Positions 6,847-15,227 are shown, numbered from the stretch's first letter. The stretch: DNA of 16,639 nt from CAYNJF01 sp964351745 (GCA_964351745.1 CAYGPI010000061.1:1-16639), one strand, 5' to 3'. The notes: generated by a model not told the origin, from the sequence alone. Made by a program: numbers and translations.

Positions 6847-8574
6847 ATGTCGTCGTCAATAGGGCGTGTTCCCGAGCCGTTGATCCAAGAGATCCTTGCT
6901 CGGGTCGATATTACTGAGCTTGTTGGTCGCTTTGTAAAATTAAAAAAAGCCGGCTTAAATTTAAGCGGGCTATGTCCTTTTCATCATGAAAAAACTCCAT
7001 CTTTTACAGTTAGTGCAAAAAAACAGTTTTATCATTGTTTTGGTTGTGGTGCTCATGGGGATGCGATTGCTTTTTTGATGGAGCATCAGGGCTTAAGTTT
7101 TGTTGATGCTCTTGAATCTTTAGCGGATACCACCGGTATTGAGTTACCCAAAGTCTCTGCTTCGGCGCCTCATGTTGAATCTTTAAAGCCGTTACATGAA
7201 GTTTTAAAGGCTGCGGCTATTTTTTTTCATCAGCAATGGAAGATACCTGAGGCACGATCGGCGATTAACTATTTAAAAGATCGCGGCATGACCAAGGAAA
7301 TTGTGAATCAATTTGCGGTTGGTTTTGCGCCCAAGGGTTGGGAAAATTTAAGTCAGTATTTAGCTCGCAAAGGTTTTGATGAAACCACTATTAAAAAAGC
7401 TGGTTTAGCCGCAGACGGCAAAAAAGGCGGCATTTACGACAAATTTAGAAACCGGATCATGTTTCCTATTCGAGACATTAAAGGGCGGGTTTTAGGCTTT
7501 GGTGGTCGAGCGTTAGAAGATGAGATGCCGAAGTATTTAAACTCTCCAGAAACAGCCGTTTTTCATAAAAGCGAGTGTTTATATGGTTTGTTTGAAGCAA
7601 AGTTTCGTGGTTCTCGCGTCATTTTGGTAGAAGGCTATATGGATGTCATCGCTTTGGCAGAGCATGGTTTAACGGCTTTAGCCACGTTAGGCACAGCAGT
7701 CACTGAGAGTCATTTAAAGCATTTGTTTCGTTATTACGAGCATGTGGTGTTTTGTTTTGATGGTGACAAAGCAGGTCAACAAGCCGCATGGAAGGCTTGT
7801 TTGGAAGTGATTCCATTAAAATTAGATCAAAGACAAGTTGATTTCATTCATTTGCCACAAGGTCAAGATCCAGATACGTACATTCGAAATCAGGGTGCTC
7901 GAGCTTTTGAAAAGCAATTAGATGAAGCGGTGCCTTTTTCAGATTATTTTTTCAATACGCTGACAAAGGAGATCCCTGCAACAACGCTTGATAATCGAGC
8001 AAGGTTAGTTAAAAAAGGTTTACCTTTGCTTCAGGCATTGCCGCAAGGTGTGTTCAAAAGCATGATGTTAGATAAGCTTAATGCTTGGAAGTATGAAAAA
8101 GGTGAAGATACAAAGTTTAAGAGAAGAAAGCCAAAGCCACCAGCTTCCTTTACGCGCATTGGAAAATTGAAGAAAACATTAACGCCTTGTGAAACTTTAG
8201 GCTTGTTGTTGGTGCAATATCCTGAGTGGCTGGCTTTGATTGAATCACCTGAGATTTTGGGTGAAGGGGCTAGAGGGCATGATCTCTTTTTAAAGGTGGT
8301 TGAGACCATTGTTGCTCACCCAGGGATAAGCCGTGACAAAATCAAAGAAAAAGTGCTTGCCAATGATCGGCATTGGAGCTCTCTTTTAAACCAAAGGCCT
8401 TGGGATTTGATATCTGAAGAAGGTTTAGAAGAAGAGTTTTTAGGTGCTATTGCACGTCTTTCATCGAAAAAGAATAAGAAAGAGTTTGATATCTTGTTAG
8501 AAAAGGCAAAAAACGGGGAACTTTCAGATTTAGAGAAAAAAAGACTGAAAGAATTACACGTGAAGGGGAATTAA
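6847..8574 (+). CDS. dnaG: DNA primase
   Basis: A 575-aa primase that makes RNA primers at the replication fork under DnaB helicase control. The CHC2 zinc ribbon has Cys43, His46, Cys64 and Cys67. The catalytic core follows, with the Toprim motif VEGYMDVI (Glu262) and metal-binding acidic residues in FCFDGDKAG (Asp305, Asp307) and DPDTYI (Asp341, Asp343). After a basic linker (KFKRRKPKPP) the C-terminal ~130 residues form the divergent helicase-binding domain, which ends with an unusually lysine-rich helix. Length is close to the 581 aa of E. coli. The ribosome-binding site TAAGG (6837-6841) overlaps the stop of the previous gene, with 5-nt spacing. Confidence 0.96.
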   Translation: MSSSIGRVPEPLIQEILARVDITELVGRFVKLKKAGLNLSGLCPFHHEKTPSFTVSAKKQFYHCFGCGAHGDAIAFLMEHQGLSFVDALESLADTTGIELPKVSASAPHVESLKPLHEVLKAAAIFFHQQWKIPEARSAINYLKDRGMTKEIVNQFAVGFAPKGWENLSQYLARKGFDETTIKKAGLAADGKKGGIYDKFRNRIMFPIRDIKGRVLGFGGRALEDEMPKYLNSPETAVFHKSECLYGLFEAKFRGSRVILVEGYMDVIALAEHGLTALATLGTAVTESHLKHLFRYYEHVVFCFDGDKAGQQAAWKACLEVIPLKLDQRQVDFIHLPQGQDPDTYIRNQGARAFEKQLDEAVPFSDYFFNTLTKEIPATTLDNRARLVKKGLPLLQALPQGVFKSMMLDKLNAWKYEKGEDTKFKRRKPKPPASFTRIGKLKKTLTPCETLGLLLVQYPEWLALIESPEILGEGARGHDLFLKVVETIVAHPGISRDKIKEKVLANDRHWSSLLNQRPWDLISEEGLEEEFLGAIARLSSKKNKKEFDILLEKAKNGELSDLEKKRLKELHVKGN

Positions 8575-8671
8575 TTTCCAGTCCTTGCGTCTAACAAAAT
8601 AAGAGACATAGAAATTTAACTAAATGTGCATTTACATCACTTTATGTAGAGCATGAAAGATAACCTAAACC

Positions 8672-8700
8672 TGGCTAATGTCTTAAAAAGTCGCTACAAT
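8672..8700 (+). promoter_or_regulatory. Candidate promoter in the dnaG-rpoD gap
   Basis: TACAAT (8695-8700, 5/6 to -10) lies 17 bases after TGGCTA (8672-8677, 3/6 to -35), giving a start site near 8707 and a leader of about 60 nt for rpoD. The 192-bp gap is long for an operon and would suit an internal promoter. The -35 is weak. A heat-shock (sigma32) element was looked for and not seen. Confidence 0.35.
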
Positions 8701-8766
8701 CGAGTCCGCGAGTTTTTAGGTTTATAGCAGTGTTAAGTAGTTCTAAAGCGAGAGAGTAGCTGATTT

Positions 8767-10779
8767 ATGGATTATGTTGAAGAAAATTCATCACAACTTC
8801 AAGCCTTAATAGCGGCGGGTAAAGAGAAAGGTTATCTGACTTATGCTCAGGTGAGTGATTTGCTTCCGTTTCACATTGTTGATCCAGAGCAGGTTGAAGA
8901 CATCATCAGTATGATTACTGATATGGGCATCGCTGTGTTTGAAGACACACCTGATGACGAGGCATTAGCCTTAGCAAACTCTGAGACAGATGAAGATACA
9001 GCTCGAGAAGCTGTTGAAGCGCTTGCTTTAGCTCACCAAGATAGTGAGTTTGGTCGCACGACCGATCCAGTTCGCATGTATATGCGCGAGATGGGTACGG
9101 TTGAGCTCTTAACAAGGCAGGGCGAGATTGAAATTGCTAAGCGCATCGAGGCAGGCATTGCTCAGGTGATGACTGCGATTGCTCAATTTCCACCTAATGT
9201 TCAAATTGTTTTAGATAAATATCTAAAAATTGATCAAGAAGAATTACGTTTAACTGACTTAATCAGTGGCTTTGTTGAAGACGAAGTTGATAATCCAGTG
9301 CCTCCGCCTCAGAAAACCGATCGTGAGCAAACCATTCAGCTTGCTGTTGAAAAAGTCACTCAAGCTAATGAAGAGTCTTCTAATGATGATGATGACTTAG
9401 ATGATGACGATGCGCCAATCAATGGTGCCAAGCAAGCGAAGGCTTCGCCAGATGGCAAGAAGCATGAAGAGAAAAAAGAAGCTAGAAAATCTGATTCTGA
9501 TTCTGACGATGATGAAGACGAGGAAGAGTTAGAAACTGGGCCAGATCCAGAGTTAGCGAGAGAGCGCTTTACAAAACTGAAAGAAGTTTTTGAAAAGTGG
9601 GTAGGTTTTGAGGCCAAGCATGGCCCTTATCATAAAGATGTTCCAAAGATGAAACAGGAAGTTATTGAAGCTTTCTTGATCTTTAAATTTATTCCTCGTG
9701 TTTTTGATGAGCTAGTTTGCAGAATGCGTGACTTATCGACTCAGGTTAAAAGCTGTGAGAAGGTTATTTTGTCTTTGTGTGTTCAAAAAGCTGGCATGCC
9801 TCGCTCAAAGTTCATTACAGATTTCCCTGGCCATGAGGTTAACTTAGAGTGGACTGGTAAGATCATAGCTAAGGCCAAAGGCGAGTCTTATGTCGATAAG
9901 CTTATTGAGTATCAAGAGTCTATCGAGATACAGCAGCGCAACCTGCTAGCGATTTCAACCAAAACCAGTCGCAGTATTGCTGAGATTAAAGAATTACACC
10001 GATATATGTCGATTGGTGAAGCGAAAGCTCGCAGAGCCAAGAAAGAAATGGTTGAAGCTAATCTTAGGTTAGTTATATCGATTGCTAAAAAGTATACAAA
10101 CCGTGGCTTACAATTTCTTGATTTGATTCAAGAGGGCAATATTGGTTTGATGAAAGCGGTTGATAAGTTTGAGTATCGTCGTGGTTATAAGTTCTCGACT
10201 TATGCGACGTGGTGGATCCGTCAAGCGATCACTCGTTCGATTGCCGATCAAGCTAGAACCATTCGTATTCCTGTTCATATGATTGAGACGATTAATAAAT
10301 TGAATCGTGTTGCTCGTCAGATGTTGCAAGAAATGGGACGAGAGCCAACGCCAGAAGAGTTAGGCAAGAAAATGAGCATGCCGGAAGATAAGATCCGCAA
10401 AGTGCTTAAGATTGCTAAAGAGCCAATCTCTATGGAAACACCCATTGGTGATGATGAAGATTCGCATTTAGGTGATTTCATTGAAGATACAGTGATTACG
10501 TCGCCTTCTGAATCAGCGACTTCTGAGGGCTTGAGAGAGTCTACGAAGCGTATTTTAGCGACGTTGACTGCAAGAGAAGCCAAGGTGTTGAGAATGCGAT
10601 TTGGTATTAACATGAATACAGATCACACGCTTGAAGAAGTTGGTAAGCAGTTTGATGTCACGCGTGAGCGTATCAGACAGATTGAAGCAAAAGCCTTACG
10701 TAAGCTTCGCCAGCCTAGTAGAGCAGATGACTTAAAAAGCTTCTTGCTTGAAGGTGAAGATGACGACAGGATCAAGTGA
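8767..10779 (+). CDS. rpoD: RNA polymerase housekeeping sigma factor RpoD (sigma70)
   Basis: A 670-aa primary sigma factor. Region 1.1 spans about 1-80 (SSQLQALIAAGKEKGYLTYA), and region 1.2 begins at DPVRMYMREMG (about 100). Regions 2.1-2.4 are at about 428-500 (ANLRLVISIAKKYTNRGLQ, FEYRRGYKFSTYATWWIRQA). Region 3 is at about 505-580. Region 4, with its -35-binding helix-turn-helix, is near 620-655 (TLEEVGKQFDVTRERIRQIE). The nonconserved region contains a very acidic, low-complexity stretch at about 203-258 (runs of Asp/Glu and Ser-Asp repeats), which explains much of the extra length over the 613 aa of E. coli. The ribosome-binding site is weak (GAGAG, about 10 nt upstream). The stop codon lies within the promoter of the following tRNA. 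Confidence 0.97.
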   Translation: MDYVEENSSQLQALIAAGKEKGYLTYAQVSDLLPFHIVDPEQVEDIISMITDMGIAVFEDTPDDEALALANSETDEDTAREAVEALALAHQDSEFGRTTDPVRMYMREMGTVELLTRQGEIEIAKRIEAGIAQVMTAIAQFPPNVQIVLDKYLKIDQEELRLTDLISGFVEDEVDNPVPPPQKTDREQTIQLAVEKVTQANEESSNDDDDLDDDDAPINGAKQAKASPDGKKHEEKKEARKSDSDSDDDEDEEELETGPDPELARERFTKLKEVFEKWVGFEAKHGPYHKDVPKMKQEVIEAFLIFKFIPRVFDELVCRMRDLSTQVKSCEKVILSLCVQKAGMPRSKFITDFPGHEVNLEWTGKIIAKAKGESYVDKLIEYQESIEIQQRNLLAISTKTSRSIAEIKELHRYMSIGEAKARRAKKEMVEANLRLVISIAKKYTNRGLQFLDLIQEGNIGLMKAVDKFEYRRGYKFSTYATWWIRQAITRSIADQARTIRIPVHMIETINKLNRVARQMLQEMGREPTPEELGKKMSMPEDKIRKVLKIAKEPISMETPIGDDEDSHLGDFIEDTVITSPSESATSEGLRESTKRILATLTAREAKVLRMRFGINMNTDHTLEEVGKQFDVTRERIRQIEAKALRKLRQPSRADDLKSFLLEGEDDDRIK

Positions 10780-10804
10780 CAATCCTGATTTAACATAGTA
10801 TTAT
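10776..10804 (+). promoter_or_regulatory. Sigma70 promoter of the tRNA gene, overlapping the rpoD stop
   Basis: GTGACA (10776-10781, 5/6) and TATTAT (10799-10804, 5/6) are exactly 17 bases apart. The start site would be near 10811, six bases before the mature tRNA 5' end. The -35 includes the rpoD TGA (10777-10779), so tRNA transcription can be independent of rpoD. Confidence 0.6.
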
Positions 10805-10816
10805 ACCCAGCATTGC

Positions 10817-10893
<77 letters not shown>

Positions 10894-10905
10894 ATCAAAT
10901 CAAAG

Positions 10906-10924
10906 AGTTAGAGTAAATCTAACT
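10906..10924 (+). repeat. 7-bp hairpin just downstream of the tRNA
   Basis: AGTTAGA / TCTAACT, a perfect 7-bp stem with a 5-nt loop, starts 13 bases after the CCA end. It is AT-rich and is not followed by a T-run, so it is only a weak terminator candidate for the tRNA transcript. Confidence 0.35.
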
Positions 10925-10935
10925 ACTACCTTAAA

Positions 10936-10953
10936 ACCCAGTGCTACCTGGGT
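10936..10953 (-). terminator. Possible minus-strand terminator near the tRNA
   Basis: ACCCAG / CTGGGT is a 6-bp stem with a 6-nt loop. On the minus strand it is followed by TTTTAA. It would stop antisense transcription before the tRNA. GTGCTACC occurs twice here (10941-10948 and 10952-10959), so the stem could also be part of a repeat with another role. Confidence 0.3.
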
Positions 10954-10987
10954 GCTACCACATACATTAAAGACGCAACTTAAAGTG

Positions 10988-11020
10988 CCGAAAAACTTAT
11001 TAGTACAGTTCTGTTTTCGG
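10988..11020 (+). repeat. Inverted repeat in front of the winged-helix gene
   Basis: CCGAAAA (10988-10994) and TTTTCGG (11014-11020) are perfect 7-bp arms around a 19-nt loop. The right arm ends in the presumed weak ribosome-binding site CGGA (11018-11021) of the gene starting at 11029. The repeat could hide that site in the mRNA or serve as an operator. Confidence 0.4.
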
Positions 11021-11028
11021 ATTTTGTG

Positions 11029-11679
11029 ATGAATGATCAGATCAGTGATGATGTTGTCAGAGATAATATTATGCGTGTTTTGTATGACATTCATGCCTCA
11101 TCTAAAAGTGCTCAATCCATAGCTAAGGGAACAAAACAGCTATACTCAGCTATTAAAAAAGAGCATGACTATAAACAGAATGTTATATCTCATCATCTTG
11201 ATTACTTGGTTCAGAAAGGTTGGGTAACTGAGCAAGTAATTAAATCAGAATTTACCACTCCAACAGGTGCCACGGTTCCTCAGAAAAAGACTCAATATAA
11301 GATATCTGCACAGGGTATTGAGATGTATGAGGCTGGTTCGGCTTTTCACTATATAAAGAAGGATTCAACAATAAATGTTACTGGCATGAATAATGTCGTT
11401 ATAGTTGGTGAGGGTAATGTTGTTAATGCTAACTTCTCTGAGCTATCTCAAAAATTGAGCAACTTAGAAACAGCAATATCAAATAGCCATGACATAAGCG
11501 AAGATAACAAACTAGAAGTCCTTGCTGATTTAGCGACAATTCAAAATCAAATTGCTAAGAATACGCCTAATAAAAGCATTCTTAAAGCGGCATGGGAAGG
11601 ATTAAAGGGTATAGCAACTGTTTCAGGAGTGATTAGTGCTTATGAGCAAGCGAGCCACGCTATTTCTACATTATTTTAA
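11029..11679 (+). CDS. Winged-helix-like protein with helical Gly/Ala-rich tail, unrecognised
   Basis: A 216-aa protein I cannot name. Residues about 5-103 look like a winged helix-turn-helix: helices with ISHHLDYLVQKGWVTEQV, then a wing ending in KTQYKISAQGIEMYE, as in PadR/ArsR-like regulators. Residues about 112-134 form a short strand-rich repeat (STINVTGMNNVVIVGEGNVV). Helices follow at about 137-178, and a small-residue-rich hydrophobic tail (AAWEGLKGIATVSGVISAYE) at about 187-206 could associate with membrane or form oligomers. The ATG at 11029 is preferred over a GTG at 11026 for spacing to CGGA, which is a poor ribosome-binding site. It is the first gene after the tRNA and convergent with the S8 protease gene. 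A DNA-binding regulator, or a sensor-effector of a defence locus, are both possible. Confidence 0.8.
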   Translation: MNDQISDDVVRDNIMRVLYDIHASSKSAQSIAKGTKQLYSAIKKEHDYKQNVISHHLDYLVQKGWVTEQVIKSEFTTPTGATVPQKKTQYKISAQGIEMYEAGSAFHYIKKDSTINVTGMNNVVIVGEGNVVNANFSELSQKLSNLETAISNSHDISEDNKLEVLADLATIQNQIAKNTPNKSILKAAWEGLKGIATVSGVISAYEQASHAISTLF

Positions 11680-11685
11680 AATTTC

Positions 11686-11723
11686 TAAGCTTTATGAGAT
11701 ATCTAAATTAAACATATAGCTTA
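11686..11723. repeat. Imperfect hairpin between convergent genes
   Basis: TAAGCTTTATG and CATATAGCTTA pair over 11 positions with one mismatch, around a 16-nt AT-rich loop. They lie 7 bases after the winged-helix gene stop and about 70 bases before the end of the convergent protease gene. The stem is AT-rich and lacks a T-tract, so a terminator role is only possible. Confidence 0.3.
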
Positions 11724-11792
11724 ATAGGACCAGTTAAATTTAGGCTACTTATAGGGTGTGCAAGTAGTACATTAAGCTTCTTAATATGAACC

Positions 11793-14198
11793 TCAAAAGT
11801 TAATTCGCACACGTTCTTGTTCCTGCATACGTTGTTGGATTTGGGTGTACAATCTAGCTTCTTGATTTTCTTGTTCAATTGCAGTGACTACTAAAGCATA
11901 ATTTTCAAGTTCTGCACAAAGTACTTTACCCCACTCTTTATCATTTCTTGTGATAACGACGAACCATTTTTCGTCAGGCTTAAGTTGTCTTAAATCCCAA
12001 GTTGAACATTGGACAGTTCCTTTATCACGTTGTGTAGGAGTGATTGTCCTATTAGTTGCAGAGGCTTCACTTCGGGGTTTGACTTCAGCTTTACATTCAA
12101 GATTAAAATGCTTCTCAATTTCACCTAGAGATTTGCCTTTTACAAGCTTGAAAGATATGTTTGTGGCAATATAATCTGCTCGGGTGGTTTTTACAGGGGG
12201 CGAATATGCTAGAGATACTCGTAATATCCTTGTTGAACGTTGTGATCTTAAAAAATCTTTGGGTAATGGTAGCTCATAAAACTCATGGGAATTATTTTCG
12301 ATGCTATCTTCAGCCATGAGGACAACACCCTGTTGATTTGACAGATAAAGTAAGTTTTCTTGTATTTTCCCATAGCCCACTACATCTCTAATTAAATCTC
12401 TATTTTTGGTACTTTGGTTTTCTTTATATTGTTGTATAAGCTCGCCAGAAAAAGTATTACTACATTCTTCTGGGAGAACTGTATGATTAATTAACATGGC
12501 TCTTATTAAGTTTGCTGAAGCGTTGGGATATGCTTTAAGAAACTTAGCAGCATAATGGGCAACTAATGGGGTAGAAAAGCTGCTACCTGAAACTTCTGTA
12601 AATATGGTATTGCCAACGAAGTTATGATTTAGAGTTAATACCCCCAAGCCGCGATGTTCTTTTTTCCACTCTGCATCTTCGTTACGAATTGGTGATGCCA
12701 GGTTGCCCCCAGGAGCAACAACATCCGGCTTGAATGCCCCATTAATAGATGGGCCATGGCGCGTAAATGGAGCGGGTTGGTTTTCTGTTGCTGGCGAAAG
12801 CTCAATAATATCACCTGGGTAGCGCTGTTGGGTTCTTGTTTTATTATGTTTCGCTAAACAACCTACGGTTAACACATTTAATGCTGGTGCAGGGTCAATT
12901 ATTGCGCTCTCTTTGCTTATTAAATATTCAGGGTATTCTTCACGCCAACTTTTATTTGGTACAGGTGGATTTTCTGTCCCATTAAAATTTCCTGAAGATA
13001 CAAGGATTAGAATGTCATATTTACGTGCTAGGCCATCTAAAATGTAGGCCATTCCACTGATGTGGGTGCCGTCGTAAGGAGCGTTCTCATTCCCTATTGA
13101 AATATTGAATATTCTACAACCATGTTCTTCAGCAAAATATTTAATTGCCTCGATTAACGTTGTTTCAATGGTTTTAAGGTTAAAGCAAGATAAGCCAGAA
13201 ATAGGATCTAAGTCCATAATTTTACCATTAAGGATCCATATTGTAGGTTCCCAAATATTACTGGCTTGGCACTTCTCCAAATCGCCATATAGGGCAATGC
13301 CTGCTACAGCTGTGCCATGGCCTACTTCATCAAAAGGCTCCTTTCCTGGGATAAAGCTGATACTCTCCCCAATTGCGTTTTTTAATAAAGGATGATTTGT
13401 ATTTATCCCACTATCTAAAATACATACTTTAGGGCTATCAAATGATGGTGATGGAACATTTAATGGAATTTGATTTATATCGAGATTGAGTTGCTGGTAA
13501 TTTACTCCAGTATGAGGAGGCAGGTCTATTTTCCTAACATCCCTATGATTAAATAATAAATCGGTTTGAGCAGTATTAACTTCTAATCTATACATTAATA
13601 AACTATCACGGTTAACGCGGTCATGCCTTATTATATTATTTTTGTTTAACCACTGTTCAAAACTTTCATATAATTTTATACGTAACGGATGGTAAGTTGC
13701 TTCTATTGGCCATAGCTCTACATCCAGATAAAATTTTGGAGAATTAGGCAGTCCTTTCTGCTTAATTGCCCAACTCATTCGATCTTCTTTATTCCAATTT
13801 TCAATGCCTTCTAAAGCCTCTAAGAGCTGTTTATAAGTGAGTTTTTCATCTTCAAGACCAAGCTTTTGAAGATGGTTTTTAAGTTGTGAAAGGCCACTTT
13901 CATCTGTAAAAGCAACGCATTTATGAACACCTTCATCACTCACAAATTCAATGCCATGCTTCTTTAAATTTTTAAGGTCTAAATAACCAGCATATCGAAG
14001 CTTAAAGATAAACTCACCTGGGTTTGAAGAGGTTTGTTGTCTAGCAATGCGTTCAGCTTGAGACAAGTCTTTAGTTAAACTTTGGCCATGGGCTAATAAA
14101 TCATCACGCTTGATACCAGGGATATTTGATGTTTTTGTGCGACGTTCATTCTGAAGAAGTTCTTTTTGGATTATAAGATGTTTATACTGCTCTGACAC
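11793..14198 (-). CDS. ietS: Subtilisin-like (S8) serine protease, IetS-like
   Basis: An 801-aa protein with a complete subtilase triad: Asp262 (VCILDSGIN), His294 (EVGHGTAVAGIA) and Ser540 (SGSSFSTP), plus oxyanion Asn404 (SSGNFNG). There is no signal peptide, so it should act inside the cell. The ~250 N-terminal residues begin with a helical basic segment and resemble no standard prodomain; a ~190-residue C-terminal part follows the peptidase domain. Start is GTG with AAAGGAAG about 8 nt upstream, 13 bases after the AAA+ gene. The S8 protease plus small AAA+ ATPase pair is the IetS/IetA arrangement, described as a stability toxin-antitoxin pair on an Agrobacterium Ti plasmid and as an anti-phage cassette. 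The protease is the likely effector and the ATPase its controller. Family is secure; the IetS name is inferred from domain pairing and size. Confidence 0.85.
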   Translation of the reverse strand: MSEQYKHLIIQKELLQNERRTKTSNIPGIKRDDLLAHGQSLTKDLSQAERIARQQTSSNPGEFIFKLRYAGYLDLKNLKKHGIEFVSDEGVHKCVAFTDESGLSQLKNHLQKLGLEDEKLTYKQLLEALEGIENWNKEDRMSWAIKQKGLPNSPKFYLDVELWPIEATYHPLRIKLYESFEQWLNKNNIIRHDRVNRDSLLMYRLEVNTAQTDLLFNHRDVRKIDLPPHTGVNYQQLNLDINQIPLNVPSPSFDSPKVCILDSGINTNHPLLKNAIGESISFIPGKEPFDEVGHGTAVAGIALYGDLEKCQASNIWEPTIWILNGKIMDLDPISGLSCFNLKTIETTLIEAIKYFAEEHGCRIFNISIGNENAPYDGTHISGMAYILDGLARKYDILILVSSGNFNGTENPPVPNKSWREEYPEYLISKESAIIDPAPALNVLTVGCLAKHNKTRTQQRYPGDIIELSPATENQPAPFTRHGPSINGAFKPDVVAPGGNLASPIRNEDAEWKKEHRGLGVLTLNHNFVGNTIFTEVSGSSFSTPLVAHYAAKFLKAYPNASANLIRAMLINHTVLPEECSNTFSGELIQQYKENQSTKNRDLIRDVVGYGKIQENLLYLSNQQGVVLMAEDSIENNSHEFYELPLPKDFLRSQRSTRILRVSLAYSPPVKTTRADYIATNISFKLVKGKSLGEIEKHFNLECKAEVKPRSEASATNRTITPTQRDKGTVQCSTWDLRQLKPDEKWFVVITRNDKEWGKVLCAELENYALVVTAIEQENQEARLYTQIQQRMQEQERVRINF

Positions 14199-14211
14199 TA
14201 ATCAACTTCCT

Positions 14212-15189
14212 TTATTTCTTATTTTCTCTTTCTATAGAAAGCTTAATATCCTTTATTGACAAGAATTCCTGATTTTTAAGAATCATTCGTTTAATTGCTC
14301 GTCTAATGATGCGTTCTATATCTGCGCCACTTAAGTTATGAAAACACTTGACTAAGTTCTTATCGTCAACATCAAATTGTCTCCTGACGCCACGTAGCTT
14401 AAGTGTAAGTATCTTTGATATTAGATTATTACTAGGGTAGGGAATATTGACTGTATCATCAAATCTACGCCATATAGCTGAATCTAGAATTTTTTCATGG
14501 TTTGTTGCGGCTAATATGATGCTTTTGCCATTATATGCGTCAAGCATTTGTAATACTGCATTAACGACCCTGCGTAGTTCACCATGTTCACCACTATCAC
14601 CCCGCTCTTTTCCAATTGCATCGAATTCATCAAAGAGGGCTACTAATTGATATTGGCTAATAAAATCAAATATTTTCCTGAGATTAGTAGCGGTTTGTCC
14701 TAAGAATGAAGAAACCAAACTATCCAGTCTTATAGTTGCTAGAGGGTACTCTAGTTCTTGAGCTATGATTTCGGCGGTGAGTGTTTTTCCACAACCTGGT
14801 GGTCCATAAAGCATGAGTTTGTTACTTGCTCTCATTCCATAGCTATTGAGAATATCTTGACGTCTATGTTCTTCTAGAATTTCTTCAATTGCTACCATAC
14901 TTTCATCAGGAAGAATAATTTCCTCTATATTTTTAGTAGGCTGTTTTAGATCTATTAATGGTAATCCTTTTTCACCATCTGTTGGGATATTACGAAGAAG
15001 AAATGATAAATTAGTATTCAATGTTACAGAGTTATCCCCATAAAGGATCTTCTCAAGATCATTGGCTAGAAGGTGATGTTGTTTTTGCCGCTCCTCACCA
15101 ATAATTGTCTCTGAAGCACGACGAAAGGCGGCGTTATCACCTGATATTCCAGCTTTTAAAAGTTGACGAAGAATTTTTCCATTGGCCAT
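14212..15189 (-). CDS. ietA: AAA+ ATPase, IetA-like
   Basis: A 325-aa single-AAA+ protein of the FtsH/CDC48-like class. Walker A GPPGCGKT is at 129-136 and Walker B LVALFDEFD at 182-190 (Asp187, Glu188). Sensor 1 is Asn230 (LAATNHE), and the arginine-finger segment is WRRFDD (Arg241/242). The small lid domain follows (LSGADIERIIRRAIKRM). The helical N-terminal ~95 residues are typical of defence-associated ATPases paired with subtilases. The ATG at 15189 has a weak GAG site about 8 nt upstream. It lies between the XRE regulator (52-bp gap) and the protease (13 bp), all in one direction. It probably restrains or activates the protease by remodelling it or its substrates, but that mechanism is inference. 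No protease domain is fused, so it is not FtsH. Confidence 0.86.
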   Translation of the reverse strand: MANGKILRQLLKAGISGDNAAFRRASETIIGEERQKQHHLLANDLEKILYGDNSVTLNTNLSFLLRNIPTDGEKGLPLIDLKQPTKNIEEIILPDESMVAIEEILEEHRRQDILNSYGMRASNKLMLYGPPGCGKTLTAEIIAQELEYPLATIRLDSLVSSFLGQTATNLRKIFDFISQYQLVALFDEFDAIGKERGDSGEHGELRRVVNAVLQMLDAYNGKSIILAATNHEKILDSAIWRRFDDTVNIPYPSNNLISKILTLKLRGVRRQFDVDDKNLVKCFHNLSGADIERIIRRAIKRMILKNQEFLSIKDIKLSIERENKK

Positions 15190-15200
15190 GTCGTGAGCTC

Positions 15201-15227
15201 ATTAATGCAGATATGCATACCATTAAT
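15201..15227 (-). repeat. Inverted repeat in the ietA leader
   Basis: ATTAATG (15201-15207) and CATTAAT (15221-15227) are perfect 7-bp arms with a 13-nt spacer that contains ATGCAT. It lies in the 52-bp gap before the ATPase gene, 11 bases from its start codon. It could be a second operator, or an mRNA hairpin limiting ietA translation. An isolated weak promoter here (TTGGCT at 15236-15231) cannot be excluded. Confidence 0.4.

Noticed and set aside
8653..8727. A 24-codon ORF (MKDNLNLANVLKSRYNRVRE...) in the dnaG-rpoD gap, possible leader peptide.
   Set aside because: No ribosome-binding site precedes its ATG, and a promoter candidate for rpoD lies inside it. An ORF of this length can occur by chance.
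9360..9617. An 85-codon serine-rich minus-strand frame opposite rpoD.
   Set aside because: It is the reverse complement of the acidic Asp/Glu repeats of RpoD (GAT/GAC reads as Ser on the other strand) and has no start signals.
10900..11094. A 64-codon minus-strand frame next to the tRNA that might be an integrase or excisionase remnant.
   Set aside because: No tyrosine recombinase or excisionase residues are visible, there is no ribosome-binding site, and it runs through three inverted repeats into the start of the plus-strand gene.
11793..14198. Secreted degradative subtilase.
   Set aside because: There is no signal peptide or normal prodomain, and the gene is coupled to an AAA+ ATPase gene, which points to an intracellular role.
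14212..15189. FtsH or another housekeeping AAA+ protease.
   Set aside because: It is only 325 aa, without transmembrane segments or a zinc-protease domain, and lies next to a separate serine protease gene.
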